A DNA stretch of 64,000 bases, from positions 1,860,001-1,924,000 of the forward strand of contig WHUZ01000006.1 of assembly GCA_015179045.1 (NCBI GenBank). Reading direction: 5' to 3'. Of the stretch, positions 1 to 9,559 are shown piece by piece. The notes beneath the pieces are model-generated. The model worked only from the letters and a program-made list of their open reading frames with translations, was not told the origin of the DNA and did no database searches. The position numbers and the translations under genes are program-made. Within the stretch, counting starts at the first letter, position 1. Every line of letters begins with the position of its first letter. The DNA comes from Kalaharituber pfeilii (Eukaryota > Ascomycota > Pezizomycetes > Pezizales > Pezizaceae).

Positions 1-700
1 CTCAAGTGGGCTTAAATCAAAGCCAGGGCAGGAAGAACATAGTAGATTATTTTTCATACTTCCTTCCCTACTTTGTAGCACATGGGGGGTGACATGCACT
101 GGAATATACACAACCATAATCTAGGATATACTTTGGAGTCACCATATGTGAATGTGACTACCTGAGGCCTTGCAACTCAGTATATCCTCTGTTGCTTATG
201 CTAAATAAGTATATCAAGTTTTGTGACCATTGGACTAATCTGTACAGAGTTACAGTTACGTCAGAAACTACATTTTCGCTTACTCAGATTGATGGCAGTA
301 TTGAGCTATTATTTGATGAGAAAGATGCACAGAGACTCTGTAAAGCTATATTATAGAAATACATGCATGGGGAAATGTTTACTAAGTGGATTGCAGCATT
401 GACAACTGGTTGGGACAGTTGAGCACTGCAAGGTATACATATAAGTAGAATCTTAACTTCCTCACATAGTACGTAGCAGTGTATGCCAACTTGAATAGCC
501 TATGCTGAGGAAGCATAGCTAGTTTTGTTGTATATGGCCATGTCATGGTGTCACCATGACGGTCGTGAGCGGCCTGTTTATGTCAGATATATCAGATAGA
601 TATGTACTATGTGATATACAACAGCAATAATTGCATCACTATCATGTAGTACAATATAGGCTGTATACAGTCTCGAAATCGGCACAAAGGACTAGGTATA
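1..700. other. No gene recognised
   Basis: AT-rich stretch with no long reading frame, no recognisable protein motif and no terminal repeats that I can pair. I see nothing that supports a gene here. Confidence 0.5.
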
Positions 701-893
701 TATAGAGTGGTGGCACTATTATATCAAAGGTGCATTCTCACTTATGCTGGTATACATTAGTACTGCAATGTTGTAAAGTACAACTGATGTGTAGACGCTC
801 TCTAAAATATGAAAGATGATTCCATATATTCTGCTATGCTTTGGCTTCAATTTGAGCCCCCTTGAGAGCTATTTGTACTCACAGGAATTTTTT
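701..893 (+). repeat. 193-bp repeat, second copy at 45588-45779
   Basis: This stretch recurs almost unchanged, in the same orientation, at 45588-45779, with only scattered substitutions and a 2-base gap. In the second copy it starts directly after the poly(A) of a LINE derivative. The short frames inside it (816-1064) show no protein signal. It could be a small dispersed repeat or part of a larger decayed element. Confidence 0.8.
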
Positions 894-1195
894 ATTGTAG
901 TATCTAGAAGATGCTTAATATCTCAGTTGGATACAATATTCTGGTACAGGAATATACAGTGCTATATTGCAGATCTCAAGTTATTACTAACAATGTGTTG
1001 TAATATAGCACTGGTAATATCATTGCTACTATTGCACGAGCAGATAGAGTATTATAGTGAGTAGGTATTTGCTAGTAGGTGTAGAGGAAATTATTTTATA
1101 AGGTGCAGAGGTGATGCGCCTGTGGATGCTATAGGAGTGGCATCACTTTTTCAATATAGCCTATAATTATTGATTCATCATACCTATTAAAGGTA

Positions 1196-1262
1196 TATTC
1201 TGTAAGATATGCCTGACATTTGGGTAGTGCAAACAGGTGCAAGGTGCCAAGCGTTATCGGTA
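1196..1262 (+). repeat. Degenerate repeat shared with 21238-21338 (minus)
   Basis: The segment starting ATTCTGTAAGATATGCCTGA resembles the reverse complement of 21238-21338, including a GGTGCCAAGCGTTAT-like core and a GGTATGCACAT-like end. The second copy abuts the broken 3' end of a NACHT gene, so this may be a dispersed element that truncated it. Boundaries and class are unknown. Confidence 0.5.
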
Positions 1263-1807
1263 TGCACATACGGGCTATGGCAAGGGTCTTTATTAATGAA
1301 AGTAAAGAAAAGGCAAAACAATCCCCTAACTAACTACATGTAATGCCCGCGAACTCCTCCGTGATGCGGGTGACAAGCCCGGTATCTCCTACTTCCGTCC
1401 CCTCTCCGACTCGTACCGGACCGTTCTGACGGCGTAAATCATAGTATGCAACCATGAAACAACCGGCAGCATGAGTGGCGTAGGATTGCTCGAAGCGGTC
1501 ATCTGAACTCCAACGAGGGGAAATTTAGCAGCAACAGCACAATACACCTACAAGCGATCCCTCATTTAACACCTCTCAACCCAATCATTCGCTTAGAAAG
1601 GATGGCTACAGCTGGAGCATTCCATGCCTATTTCCCTATTTCGTTGATGTGAGAGTTCCTGAAATTCATAGGTATAGATTATCTTTTCGATAGAGAAATT
1701 GCTGAAGTTTTATTATGCGTGTGTAGCTCTCACAAGGTAATTCGTATTACAAAGGCCGTTATATCCTTACCTTTGCACACAGCGGTATTGCGGATTGTTG
1801 GTGGCGG

Positions 1808-2098
1808 GTGGTCAGCGAAAACGATTCTTTGATGGAGTATAACCTACGTCGTATGAGGCCTCAGTATTACGTAGCTTCACACAAGAATGAAGAGCATGTT
1901 AAAAAGGTCTTGCATGAGGCACTTGGAGCTTTCTTTGATGAGCATAACACTCTTTCAAGCTTCATGTTTGTCCGAAAGTTTGCTTGTAGACAGGACAAAT
2001 GCAGAGATGTTTGTCATGGGACAGCAGATTGTATCCCTGTCCAGGAGGTCCTTGAGTATCGTAGTGGAACCTGGTACGTAGTTGTTATCCCTTCTTGA
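1808..2098 (+). CDS. Hypothetical protein or exon fragment
   Basis: Open frame of 96 codons; the first ATG is at 1832, because the nominal start is GTG. It has a cysteine cluster (CRQDKCRDVCHGTADC) but I do not recognise a family. A GTACGT splice-donor-like site near 2073 suggests the frame may be one exon of a larger or broken gene. There is no clear promoter, and the downstream sequence is LINE debris. It could be non-coding. Confidence 0.25.
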   Translation: MVSENDSLMEYNLRRMRPQYYVASHKNEEHVKKVLHEALGAFFDEHNTLSSFMFVRKFACRQDKCRDVCHGTADCIPVQEVLEYRSGTWYVVVIPS

Positions 2099-2235
2099 GT
2101 CCTGATTCCTTGGTTTCCTTGGGCCCTAGCAACTTTAGAGTAGTGAGCGGCACGAGCCGAGCCAGCTCGAGTGCTCTATGGGTCAGCCTACATTTGTATG
2201 GGTTCCTATGCTGACTTTGAGAGGAAACATTTTTT

Positions 2236-2345
2236 TTATTTATTTTTCATATCACGTAACCCCGCATGCAGCTGTTCGCCATGACAGGGCCCCTGGGTCT
2301 AAACCCTCCAAACCCGGAGGCAGGCTTAGAGAGTAAACATGCCGT
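2236..2345 (-). mobile_element. LINE 3' tail, type II hairpin (antisense)
   Basis: A T-rich run followed by CACGTAACCCCGCATGC and GCTGTTCGCCATGACAGGG is the reverse complement of the type II LINE tail (hairpin CCCTGC/GCGGGG, then poly(A)). The element continues rightwards without recognisable coding sequence. The 2380-2600 flank holds several GC-rich variants of GCGCCCTGGG, resembling the short repeats at 14738-14815. Confidence 0.65.
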
Positions 2346-2615
2346 GATATTGAGAGGTATTATTTAGTGCGCCCTGGGAGCAGAGAGTGAATTTGATTGC
2401 GCCTGGGGCAATAGAGCGTCGTGAGTAGGTGCATCATGTGTAGAGGGGCGCAATGCAATTTCTTAATTACGCCGGGCGCTCTGGGGTGGAATGTCAAGTT
2501 TCTAAATATGCCCAAGCCGCTGTAGGAGCTCAAGGCGATCGCCGCGCCCAGGGCGAGGTGGTTGCGCCCGGCCAAAAAAATATTTTTGCTGATGCATTCA
2601 CAATTCTGATCATAT

Positions 2616-2690
2616 GCCCTGCCACGGCGAACAGCGATAAGCGGGGTTATGCATACGTGATATAACAAAAACAAAAGAAAAAAAAAAGGA
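2616..2690 (+). mobile_element. Hairpin-only retroinsertion, type II (degenerate)
   Basis: CCCTGCCACGGCGAACAGC, GCGGGGTTATG and an A-rich run form a type II tail with no upstream LINE sequence. Flanks AATTCTGATCATAT (2602-2615) and AATTCCGATCACAT (2691-2704) match at 12 of 14 positions and probably are a decayed target-site duplication. It is older than the other copies. Confidence 0.55.
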
Positions 2691-2996
2691 AATTCCGATC
2701 ACATTGGGAAGCAGGATCTTCAAAGCATTAGCTCGATGTGTAGTATCTATCTCAATGGCAAATCCTGCTACAAATCGTTGGGGTAGTATGCATGAGATAT
2801 GAAGCAAGAAGCAGATATTCCTATTGGTTCTATAGACCACATACATACCCCTTGTGGACCCACATTATCGCCAGATCCAGATCACCTCGTGTTGCCCTTT
2901 CCTCCCACCGGTCCCTCACTAGCCTCGCGGGTCCCTCGTGGGTGGGGTCCCCGTTGGCAATTCTCTTTATTTTGACTATGGCTATCTTGGAGTCTG

Positions 2997-3056
2997 CCCT
3001 GCCATGGCGAACAGCTGTATGCGGGGTCACGTGAAAAAAAAAAAAAAAAAAAAAAA
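2997..3056 (+). mobile_element. Hairpin-only retroinsertion, type II
   Basis: Sixty bases: CCCTGCCATGGCGAACAGC, the GCGGGGTCACGTG half of the hairpin, and about 23 A. It is flanked by the perfect 13-bp duplication ATCTTGGAGTCTG (2984-2996 and 3057-3069). No LINE coding or UTR sequence precedes the hairpin. It lies within the RNase H remnant of another LINE. Confidence 0.9.
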
Positions 3057-3080
3057 ATCTTGGAGTCTGTGACTATCAGT

Positions 3081-3727
3081 GGATGACTTCCCGTCGGCCC
3101 AGACGACCAGACCCAGACCTTATCAGTGCTCGATCTACCACAAAAAAATTTTAACCCCCTTCCAAATTTTAGATTCTGGCGGACCCCCCCCCCCCCCCCC
3201 TCCGCCAGACCCAGAATTTTTGGAAGCGCGTTCCAAATCAAGTGACTAGTAAAAACGGGGTTAGATCAGGTAACATAGCATAAAAGAAAATAAATGCTGC
3301 CAACACCAAAATTTCTGCATATCGCAAATTGATTTCTACTGCAACGCCTCAACTTATGCAGAAATTGAGCATAAAGCTGTCTTTCATTTCTTTGTTTACG
3401 TGCATTACACTTTTCAGCTTACGCGATAACAACGAAAGCAGTTTTACTTTACCTGAGGAGCTTTACTGCGAATCTAGTACAATTAGACAGAGCCTGTGCC
3501 AGTCAAAGGATTGCAAAATGTAGCATTCAAATTTACTCTTTGGAAGTAAATTTTTGGTATCGCGATATGACTAAGTGAAGCGCGAAGTTGTTCCCTGACA
3601 AATCTGAGATCTGGGAATCTGGACGTTCACGAAACTTGAATTTTGTGATTGCGACGGGAATCGGGTCTGAGACGGAATCTGGAGGTGGGGTCTGGGTCTG
3701 GTCGTCTGGGCCGACGGGAAGTCATCC
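3081..3727. mobile_element. Non-autonomous TIR transposon, 3-bp TSD (PIF/Harbinger-like)
   Basis: Inverted termini of about 38 bp begin GGATGACTTCCCGTCGGCCC at both ends, flanked by the 3-bp duplication AGT (3078-3080, 3728-3730). Removing the element and one AGT restores the RNase H frame of the host LINE. A 3-bp duplication with GG-start termini resembles PIF/Harbinger elements, but the TSD is not the usual TWA. There is no transposase; the interior includes a 20-C homopolymer near 3185. Confidence 0.8.
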
Positions 3728-4303
3728 AGTAGCTCTCCTTCTTGCTGAATGAAGAAGTAAGGAAATAAGAGATAAGTCCCGTCAAAGTCCCGTCCCTATC
3801 AATCATTTACACTATAGTCCTACACAAAAGACACCTCTACTTCCACATACCTAGGGGAACAGACCACCGTCAATGATGCAGAACTCATTGCCATGAGCGA
3901 AGCATTACGCAATCAAGCTGGAGAACTGCTAATCATAACTGACTCTAAGGTATCGATATCCAAGCTCCTAAAGATCGCCCAGGGAGAGCCCACCCACAAA
4001 GGACCGGCAAAACTGGTTAGAGACGCCTGGAAAGCCAGAACAGACCGAGGTGACTGGGACGTTGCAGTGATGTGGGTCAAGTCCCACATAGGAGTCAGAG
4101 GGAACACCGAGGCAGACACAGCTGCGAAAATAGGCACATGCCTCCCCTACCAAGATGAAACCATAACAGAAGATGGGATACGACAAACCTCGAGACATCA
4201 GCGCGCCACAGAGAGAAACCGGCTAGGGCTCAGCTACCGTCCCCTGACAAGACTTGGAAGTCAACACATAGCCACACTAGCAGGAATACTGGGTGGCAAG
4301 TTA

Positions 4304-6552
4304 GAGGGAGCTATGGTGCTCCGACCGACTATGGGGAAGCGACCGAGCAAAAAGGGAATTGTGACACAGGGGTAGTCTTAGTGATAGTCTTCTTTCTGAA
4401 GGCGACAGCCATGTAGATAGGTATACATCAACAAAATGGTGAAGTCAAAGTCAAAGTTTAAGGACCCGGAGTCAGATATGAATAGAGCAATTGATTTTGC
4501 TCGCAAAAATCCAGATGTGAAAAGATCCTCAGTTGCACATCAGTTCGGAGTGAATCAAGTGACCTTACGGCGAAGACTCAATGGTACACAAAAAGCAAGA
4601 CGCCATGCACATGTAGAGCAACAATTGCTGTCTGCAGGAGAAGAAAAATCTATTGTTGAGTGGTGTGAAATTATGGCAGATATGGGATTTCCTTGTCATA
4701 TTCCTATGTTGGAATCCATGGTGATATTGGTACTAAAGTCACGAAATGTTTCACGAATTTTTATTGGGCAACAATGGTATCAGCGCTTTTTAGCACGGCA
4801 TCCAGATATTCAATATCGTTATGTTCAATATTTGGAGCGAGCTAGAGCATCGAAATCTGCAGATGCTGCAACTCAGGCAGATTTTTATGATAAGCTTGCA
4901 AAGTTACTACGGCGATTTGGGATTCAGAAGCAAGATCTTTGGAATTGCGATGAGAAAGGAAATACAGTTGGAGTTATGGCAGGGCGGAGAAAAGCAATTG
5001 TACGAGCAGGCAAAAGACAACCACAAGCAGTTGGAGAGGGCAATCGGGATTTTGTTACAGTATTAGAAACTGTTAATGCGGCTGGTGATGTTTTGCCTCC
5101 ATTTGTGGTATGGTCAGCAGGGTCACATCGTGATGGATATTATGGACGTGGGGGTGTTCATAATGAGGCTGCATCATTTGCTTATAGTCCCAATGGCTAT
5201 ATGGATGATGAATTAGGTCTACAATATATGATCAGTCATTTCGATAAGCTCACTCGAAGATCACCTCCACCCGGCAGTCTTTATCCAGATCGCATCCCAT
5301 CTCGCTGCTTAATTGTTGATGGACATAGTTCGCATATCCATTACAGTGTTGTAGACTATGCATTAAAGAATAATATTCATATGCTATGTCTTCCGCCACA
5401 TTCTACACACCTTATGCAACCGCTTGATGTTGGCTTATTCTCTCCACTTCAGACTGCTTATGATAATCAACTTCGAGATTGGATATACTACAATCCTACC
5501 AAGATTCTCCGCAAATCTGACTTCTGGGTTCTCCTTAGTGCTGCACGGAAGCTTACCTATACTAAAGGGAACATTATTTCATCTTGGGAGGCAAGTGGTT
5601 GTTTTCCTGTCAATGCTGATAGGATTACTACCGAACAGTTCTTATCTGAGGTGCAACCTTCCCCAGAAATACCGCCATCACCTCAACAACTCAAAACTCT
5701 CCATCAACAAGTCCGAGCAACCTTAAATACACCTACTCAGCTTCAGTTGCTGGATCAATATCACGAATTTGCTGAGCAGAAACTCCAGAAGTACCGGACT
5801 ATTGAGCCTAACAACAAAGTGCTACAAAACTTCCGACATGGCAAAGTGTCGGAACCCACCTCACTCAGAGTCATTAATGGAGGCAGAGTGTTAGATCGCG
5901 ACTATGTAATCAAGGAGCAGGCTCGAATTACTGAAGTTCAGAAGAAGGAAGAAGAGAAGGCTGCACGCAAACAAGCAAGAGAACTTGCAAAGGCACAAAA
6001 ACTTATCAGCAACTCTACTATCACTAGCCAAGCTACACTTACCACTTCTGGGACTGCCACTCAACATCTAGTTGGATCACCGGTATGGCATATTGAAGTT
6101 GGATACCTTGCTCCAGCAGAACAATACCAGATGTATCGGGAACTTCAATTTTTCCAGTACACAATAGGTACAAAATCTCCATTCCATAGTACCCCTATCT
6201 CTTATTTATATTGCCTTGTCATTCCTATGCCCTTTAACTAACATTTCCAGGTCCGGGTGGTGTAGGCTATGACCAAAAAGTGTAGGTGGTGGGCGTTGGT
6301 TAAGCTGGGGGGGGGGATTGTAGGACTGCGCTATGTTTTGCTCAATTTCTTTCTCTAATATACCTGTATTTTAATTATTAGACTTTTTTTTCTATTGTCG
6401 CTAGGTCATATTCACTTAACTTCATTTTTATTTCCACCCGCAAGGCATGGTTGTTGTGCTGTTCAATGTTGCGTTGAGGTGCGGGGATCACAAATTTGGC
6501 CAAATTTGGTCGGTCGCTTCTCCATAGTCGGTCGGAGCACCATAGCTCCCTC
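4304..6552 (+). mobile_element. Complete pogo-like DNA transposon
   Basis: The element is 2249 bp, with inverted termini of about 43 bp that begin GAGGGAGCTATGGTGCTCCG, and a TA duplication at 4302-4303 and 6553-6554. It encodes one transposase with all three catalytic aspartates. Intact termini, an intact coding frame and a perfect TA duplication suggest a recent insertion that could still be active. These termini differ from the CAGTCTACCCTTGCTATACC family elsewhere in the window, so it is not the partner of those short elements. Confidence 0.95.
4436..6285 (+). CDS. Pogo/Tigger-family DDD transposase
   Basis: Cut-and-paste transposase. Residues 15-55 form the psq-type helix-turn-helix (SSVAHQFGVNQVTLRRRL); 60-125 are a CENP-B-type DNA-binding region. 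The catalytic DDE-superfamily core has D172 (NCDEKG), D295 (LIVDGHSSH) and D331 (PPHSTHLMQPLDVG), i.e. the DDD form typical of pogo. The first frame runs to 6241, but a good intron (donor GTACAA at 6168, CTAAC, acceptor AG at 6250) would join it to a short last exon ending at 6285 and give 588 aa. The C-terminal part (about 460-560) is charged and coiled-coil-like. Confidence 0.93.
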
Positions 6553-6870
6553 TACTACGGAAATGGCAGTACGAAATCGGGAAAGCAGACAGCCCAGAAT
6601 GTCGATGGTGCGGGGGGAGGAGGAGGAGACTACTGAACATGTGCTCACTAGGTGCAGGACATGGAAACGAAAGTGGCCAGGGGGCATGCAAGACTTGGTC
6701 ACTCCTCCGAAGAGCAAGGACACAGACCCACTAAGAGACATCTTGGAGTGGGCAGGGGCATAGGAGACACACAGAATCTTTTATTATTCCTTTTCTTCTA
6801 CCTTCATATGTATCTAATCTCATGTAACTAATCTCGCCATAGCCCCCAGGGCGGCACGCGAGTAATGATA

Positions 6871-6901
<31 letters not shown>

Positions 6902-6910
6902 TAGTCCTAC

Positions 6911-7234
6911 CAATGGCTAGAGATTCCACTTCAATGGGCAGTTCTTTAACTATTCTGTTTTTCTGTTATTTCTGTTTCTGTTGTCACTGTGTCCTTGTCT
7001 GCAATTAACTGTTCGGTTGCAAAGCGCCACCCATGGTTCGGCGAGTATCATTTCATGTAGTGTAAAAGTGCGAATTGACAGCTTGAAGGCACTCGTACTC
7101 TAGCGCGGTTTTAGCGGCCTGCAGACTGAAATCACACTTTTTCAGATGCTTACTACCGTAAACTTAACATTACATAATAAAATTAGGCTGTCGTTGTTCC
7201 CAATTACATTAATTTTCCTGCCCATCCCTATTCT
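6911..7234. other. No gene recognised
   Basis: Follows the LINE target-site duplication. It contains a TCTGTTTTTCTGTTATTTCTG-like pyrimidine-rich run and no supported gene or terminal repeat. Confidence 0.4.
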
Positions 7235-7326
7235 GTTCTGCCAAGCATTTTATTCTATAACGGAACCTTGCTATACCGGACGAAAAAGGCCGGATTTTAC
7301 AGATCCGGTATAGCAAGGGAAAACTG
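7235..7326 (+). mobile_element. 3' end of a pogo-type MITE
   Basis: The sequence CCAAGCATTTTATTCTATA...ATCCGGTATAGCAAGGG...ACTG matches the right ends at 11449-11532 and 47967-48056. The left end is not identifiable, probably lost or separated by the LINE to the left. Confidence 0.7.
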
Positions 7327-7328
7327 TA

Positions 7329-7444
7329 TACCAATCTCCGAAAGCCACATGGAGGTATAAGTATTAACCCTGCTAACCCCGCCATAGCCTACCAGGCGGC
7401 ACGCGAGTAATGATACAGTCTACCCTTGCTATACCGGACCTCGC
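7329..7444 (+). repeat. 116-bp direct repeat, left copy (right copy 8935-9050)
   Basis: This unit recurs at 8935-9050 with one substitution noticed. It contains a target-site half (ATTAACCCTGCTA), a type I LINE tail without poly(A), and the first bases of a pogo-type terminus (CAGTCTACCCTTGCTATACC). The two copies flank the 1488-bp TIR element exactly, which suggests a tandem duplication coupled to that insertion. Confidence 0.85.
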
Positions 7445-7874
7445 TATCTCTTGGGTGGGCAAAACTTCGCTAAATTCGATGCACTAGTTTCACTGTGTGG
7501 CGTCCAGCCAAGAGGGTCTGTGTACTATCAAATTCCTGACCTCAAGCAATGGCCAGTACATATATCTTAGGCACGGGAACAGCGCATATCTATTCAATGT
7601 CTTTATATCTACTAGAACATTCTCGAAGTTATTTATTACAGTACTTGCAAGGAAGGTCAAAGCACTTGTAGTGAGATATTAAATACTATTATAAATTTGT
7701 GCAATATGTCGTGTATCGCTTTGTCAGAACCAGTATTGTTTTTACTATTTCCACAGAATGGCAACAGCATAACTATTAGATCATGTAGTTAGTCCTAGCA
7801 GTCAATATAATATGGGCTTATACAGTCTCATCAGCCTCGTAGTATGCGAGTGCAATCCTACAAGTAAATGTGTA

Positions 7875-8838
7875 TGGTGCTGTTGGTCAAGAAGGGACCA
7901 GTTGTAAAATTCGCTGACTTGCTGACTAATACGTCCAAATCACCTTTGCCTCTTAGATTATTGACCAGCCCCTTGGGTTGACCATTCCCGGGGGTTGACC
8001 TCTCCTGATGTTAACGAATAATCAATCTGAGCAAATTCCGCACCCACAGTATTGCAATAATGAAACAACTTTATGATATCAGACAACTCAAGTGAAATTC
8101 CTGAATGTGAGTATTCTGCTTTAGTGCTTTTTTTCACTATGAAAAATAATTGACAATGCTGTGATGGTTCTGCAGACACTCAGCTAGTACCAGCCGTACA
8201 GCTGAGTCTGTCAGCTATGTTAAGATGGCTCATCCCAGCAAGAAAAGAGGAGCTTGTGGACTTGCTTCAATAGCTACAGTTACAGTGGCAGCAGATGCTA
8301 CTATTACACTGAATTTTATTGTATTTTTTTTGGCAGTGGCGAAGCATCATGCTCGCAATAATTGTGAGTATAGTATTGATGCTTTATGACCAACTATTCC
8401 TCGGAGTCTTAGTTCTATTTCTGATATTAATATTAATCACTTTTCTTACAAATATCTATGTACTTCCTGTCAAGAGAGTTGTAAATAAGTACAAAAGAGT
8501 TTACAGAACATGTATAAAAGTTATCGAAAAATTCAGTAGATCATGTCTGTATAGAGCAACTTTCTTTTTCACACTCGTACTAATTCTACAATATTGGCAT
8601 TCTTGGCATGTAAAATTCAGGAGGCTCCCCATATAAAGTTCAGAATTTTCAATCTAGAATGTCTCAGCACTCATTAAATATTTTTTAATTCAGACATCGA
8701 AGAGTTGTAGAGCAGACAAAATAGTGCGTAATTACGGAGTTTAATTTTCAATCAGGTGTGGTTGTGTAATGAAATTATACTTCAAGTTTCAGTCCGTAAT
8801 TTTGGTTGGTGGGGGTCCCTTCTTGACCAACAGCACCA
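7875..8838. mobile_element. Nested TIR element (TGGTGC family), 964 bp
   Basis: Termini TGGTGCTGTTGGTCAAGAAG and its inverted copy end at 8838, with TA at 7873-7874 and 8839-8840. The first bases (TGGTGC) are shared with the 580-bp element at 51786-52365, so the two probably belong to one TA-targeting family. No transposase is recognised. Confidence 0.78.
8319..8636 (+). CDS. Small putative membrane protein inside a TIR element
   Basis: Open frame of 105 codons; a nearby ATG at 8349 (MLAIIVSIVLML) would give a shorter protein. It predicts two or three hydrophobic segments (about residues 11-45 and 83-95) separated by a basic stretch (VKRVVNKYKRVYR). I do not recognise it. The frame lies in AT-rich sequence inside a non-autonomous transposon, where hydrophobic frames arise by chance. 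Confidence 0.22.
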   Translation: MYFFWQWRSIMLAIIVSIVLMLYDQLFLGVLVLFLILILITFLTNIYVLPVKRVVNKYKRVYRTCIKVIEKFSRSCLYRATFFFTLVLILQYWHSWHVKFRRLPI

Positions 8839-9559
8839 TACGTTGCAAATTTGATATGATTGATCGGCATGACAAGGACTAAAAGTAGTGAAACTAGTGC
8901 ATCGAATTTAGCGAAGTTTCACCCGCCCAATAGATACCAATCTCCGAAAGCCACATGGAGGTATAAGTATTAACCCTGCTAACCCCGCCATAGCCTACCA
9001 GGCGGCACGCGAGTAATGGTACAGTCTACCCTTGCTATACCGGACCTCGCGAAACAGGAAACCTTGCTATACCAGATGGCCTCTGGCTGCAACATCCGTT
9101 CCCCATACAAATCGCCCTTGCTATCCTAACAATTCCGGACCGGACAGAAACCTCCAGACAAGTACCCCCCTGTCTCCATACAAATAATATTTGCTATACC
9201 GGACGCGCTAATACTAATACATCTTAGACTACTCCATTTCACACTTGGCTGCCACCACTGCTGTCACTGCTTCTGAATGCCGTTGCTACTACTGCTACCA
9301 TCACTTGCTACAATGTTGTTCGAGTAATGGAAACTGGGCACTTCGTTGCTTCTTGTCAAAATACCTGACTAAGTAGATACAGCTACTGGTCAGCTTAAAA
9401 TAATAAATTAGATACCTTGGATATCAAAGTTAAGTTAAAGTACAGTAATCTTACCAATTCATCTCAAAGATGTTTATCAAATTCATTCAACTTTTCTCCA
9501 GCATATTTTGGTTCTAGTCAATGTTTACATATTTGATGCTTCTCAAGCACACTCAAGGC

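Larger units (their letters stand above)
2835..3800 (-). pseudogene. LINE RNase H fragment, interrupted twice
   Basis: Read on the minus strand, 3070 down to about 2850 encodes part of a LINE RNase H domain (VTDSK, then GDPTHEGPARLVRDRW, then AIMWVH), clearly related to the plus-strand copy at 3824-4300. A hairpin-only insertion (2997-3056) and a 647-bp TIR element (3081-3727) split it. Joining the flanks of the TIR element rebuilds GELLIVTDSK in frame, so the fragment was contiguous before both insertions. Confidence 0.75.
3824..6900 (+). mobile_element. 5'-truncated LINE (Tad-like, type I tail), split by a pogo element
   Basis: The 10-bp duplication ATAGTCCTAC at 3814-3823 and 6901-6910 bounds a LINE fragment encoding the end of ORF2. 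It holds RNase H (residues such as NDAELIAM, ITDSK, WVKSHIG, GNTEADTAAK) and a C-terminal CRWCG...HVLTRC zinc-knuckle-like motif. The 3' UTR ends in the type I hairpin (CTCGCCATAGCC...CGCGAG) and about 30 A. A complete pogo-like transposon is inserted at 4304-6552; deleting it plus one TA gives one continuous ORF2 frame (GGK-LLRKWQYEIGKAD). Confidence 0.93.
7447..8934. mobile_element. TIR element with TA duplication, containing a second TIR element
   Basis: Inverted termini of about 50 bp start TCTCTTGGGTGGGC (left) and TCTATTGGGCGGGT (right, complement); TA is duplicated at 7445-7446 and 8935-8936. The TA target and long TIRs point to the Tc1/mariner/pogo superfamily. No transposase frame is present, so it is non-autonomous. 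Another TIR element (7875-8838) is nested inside. Confidence 0.8.

Noticed and set aside
1320..1500. Possible tRNA gene from GC-rich inverted segments
   Set aside because: No consistent A-box and B-box spacing or cloverleaf could be built by eye.
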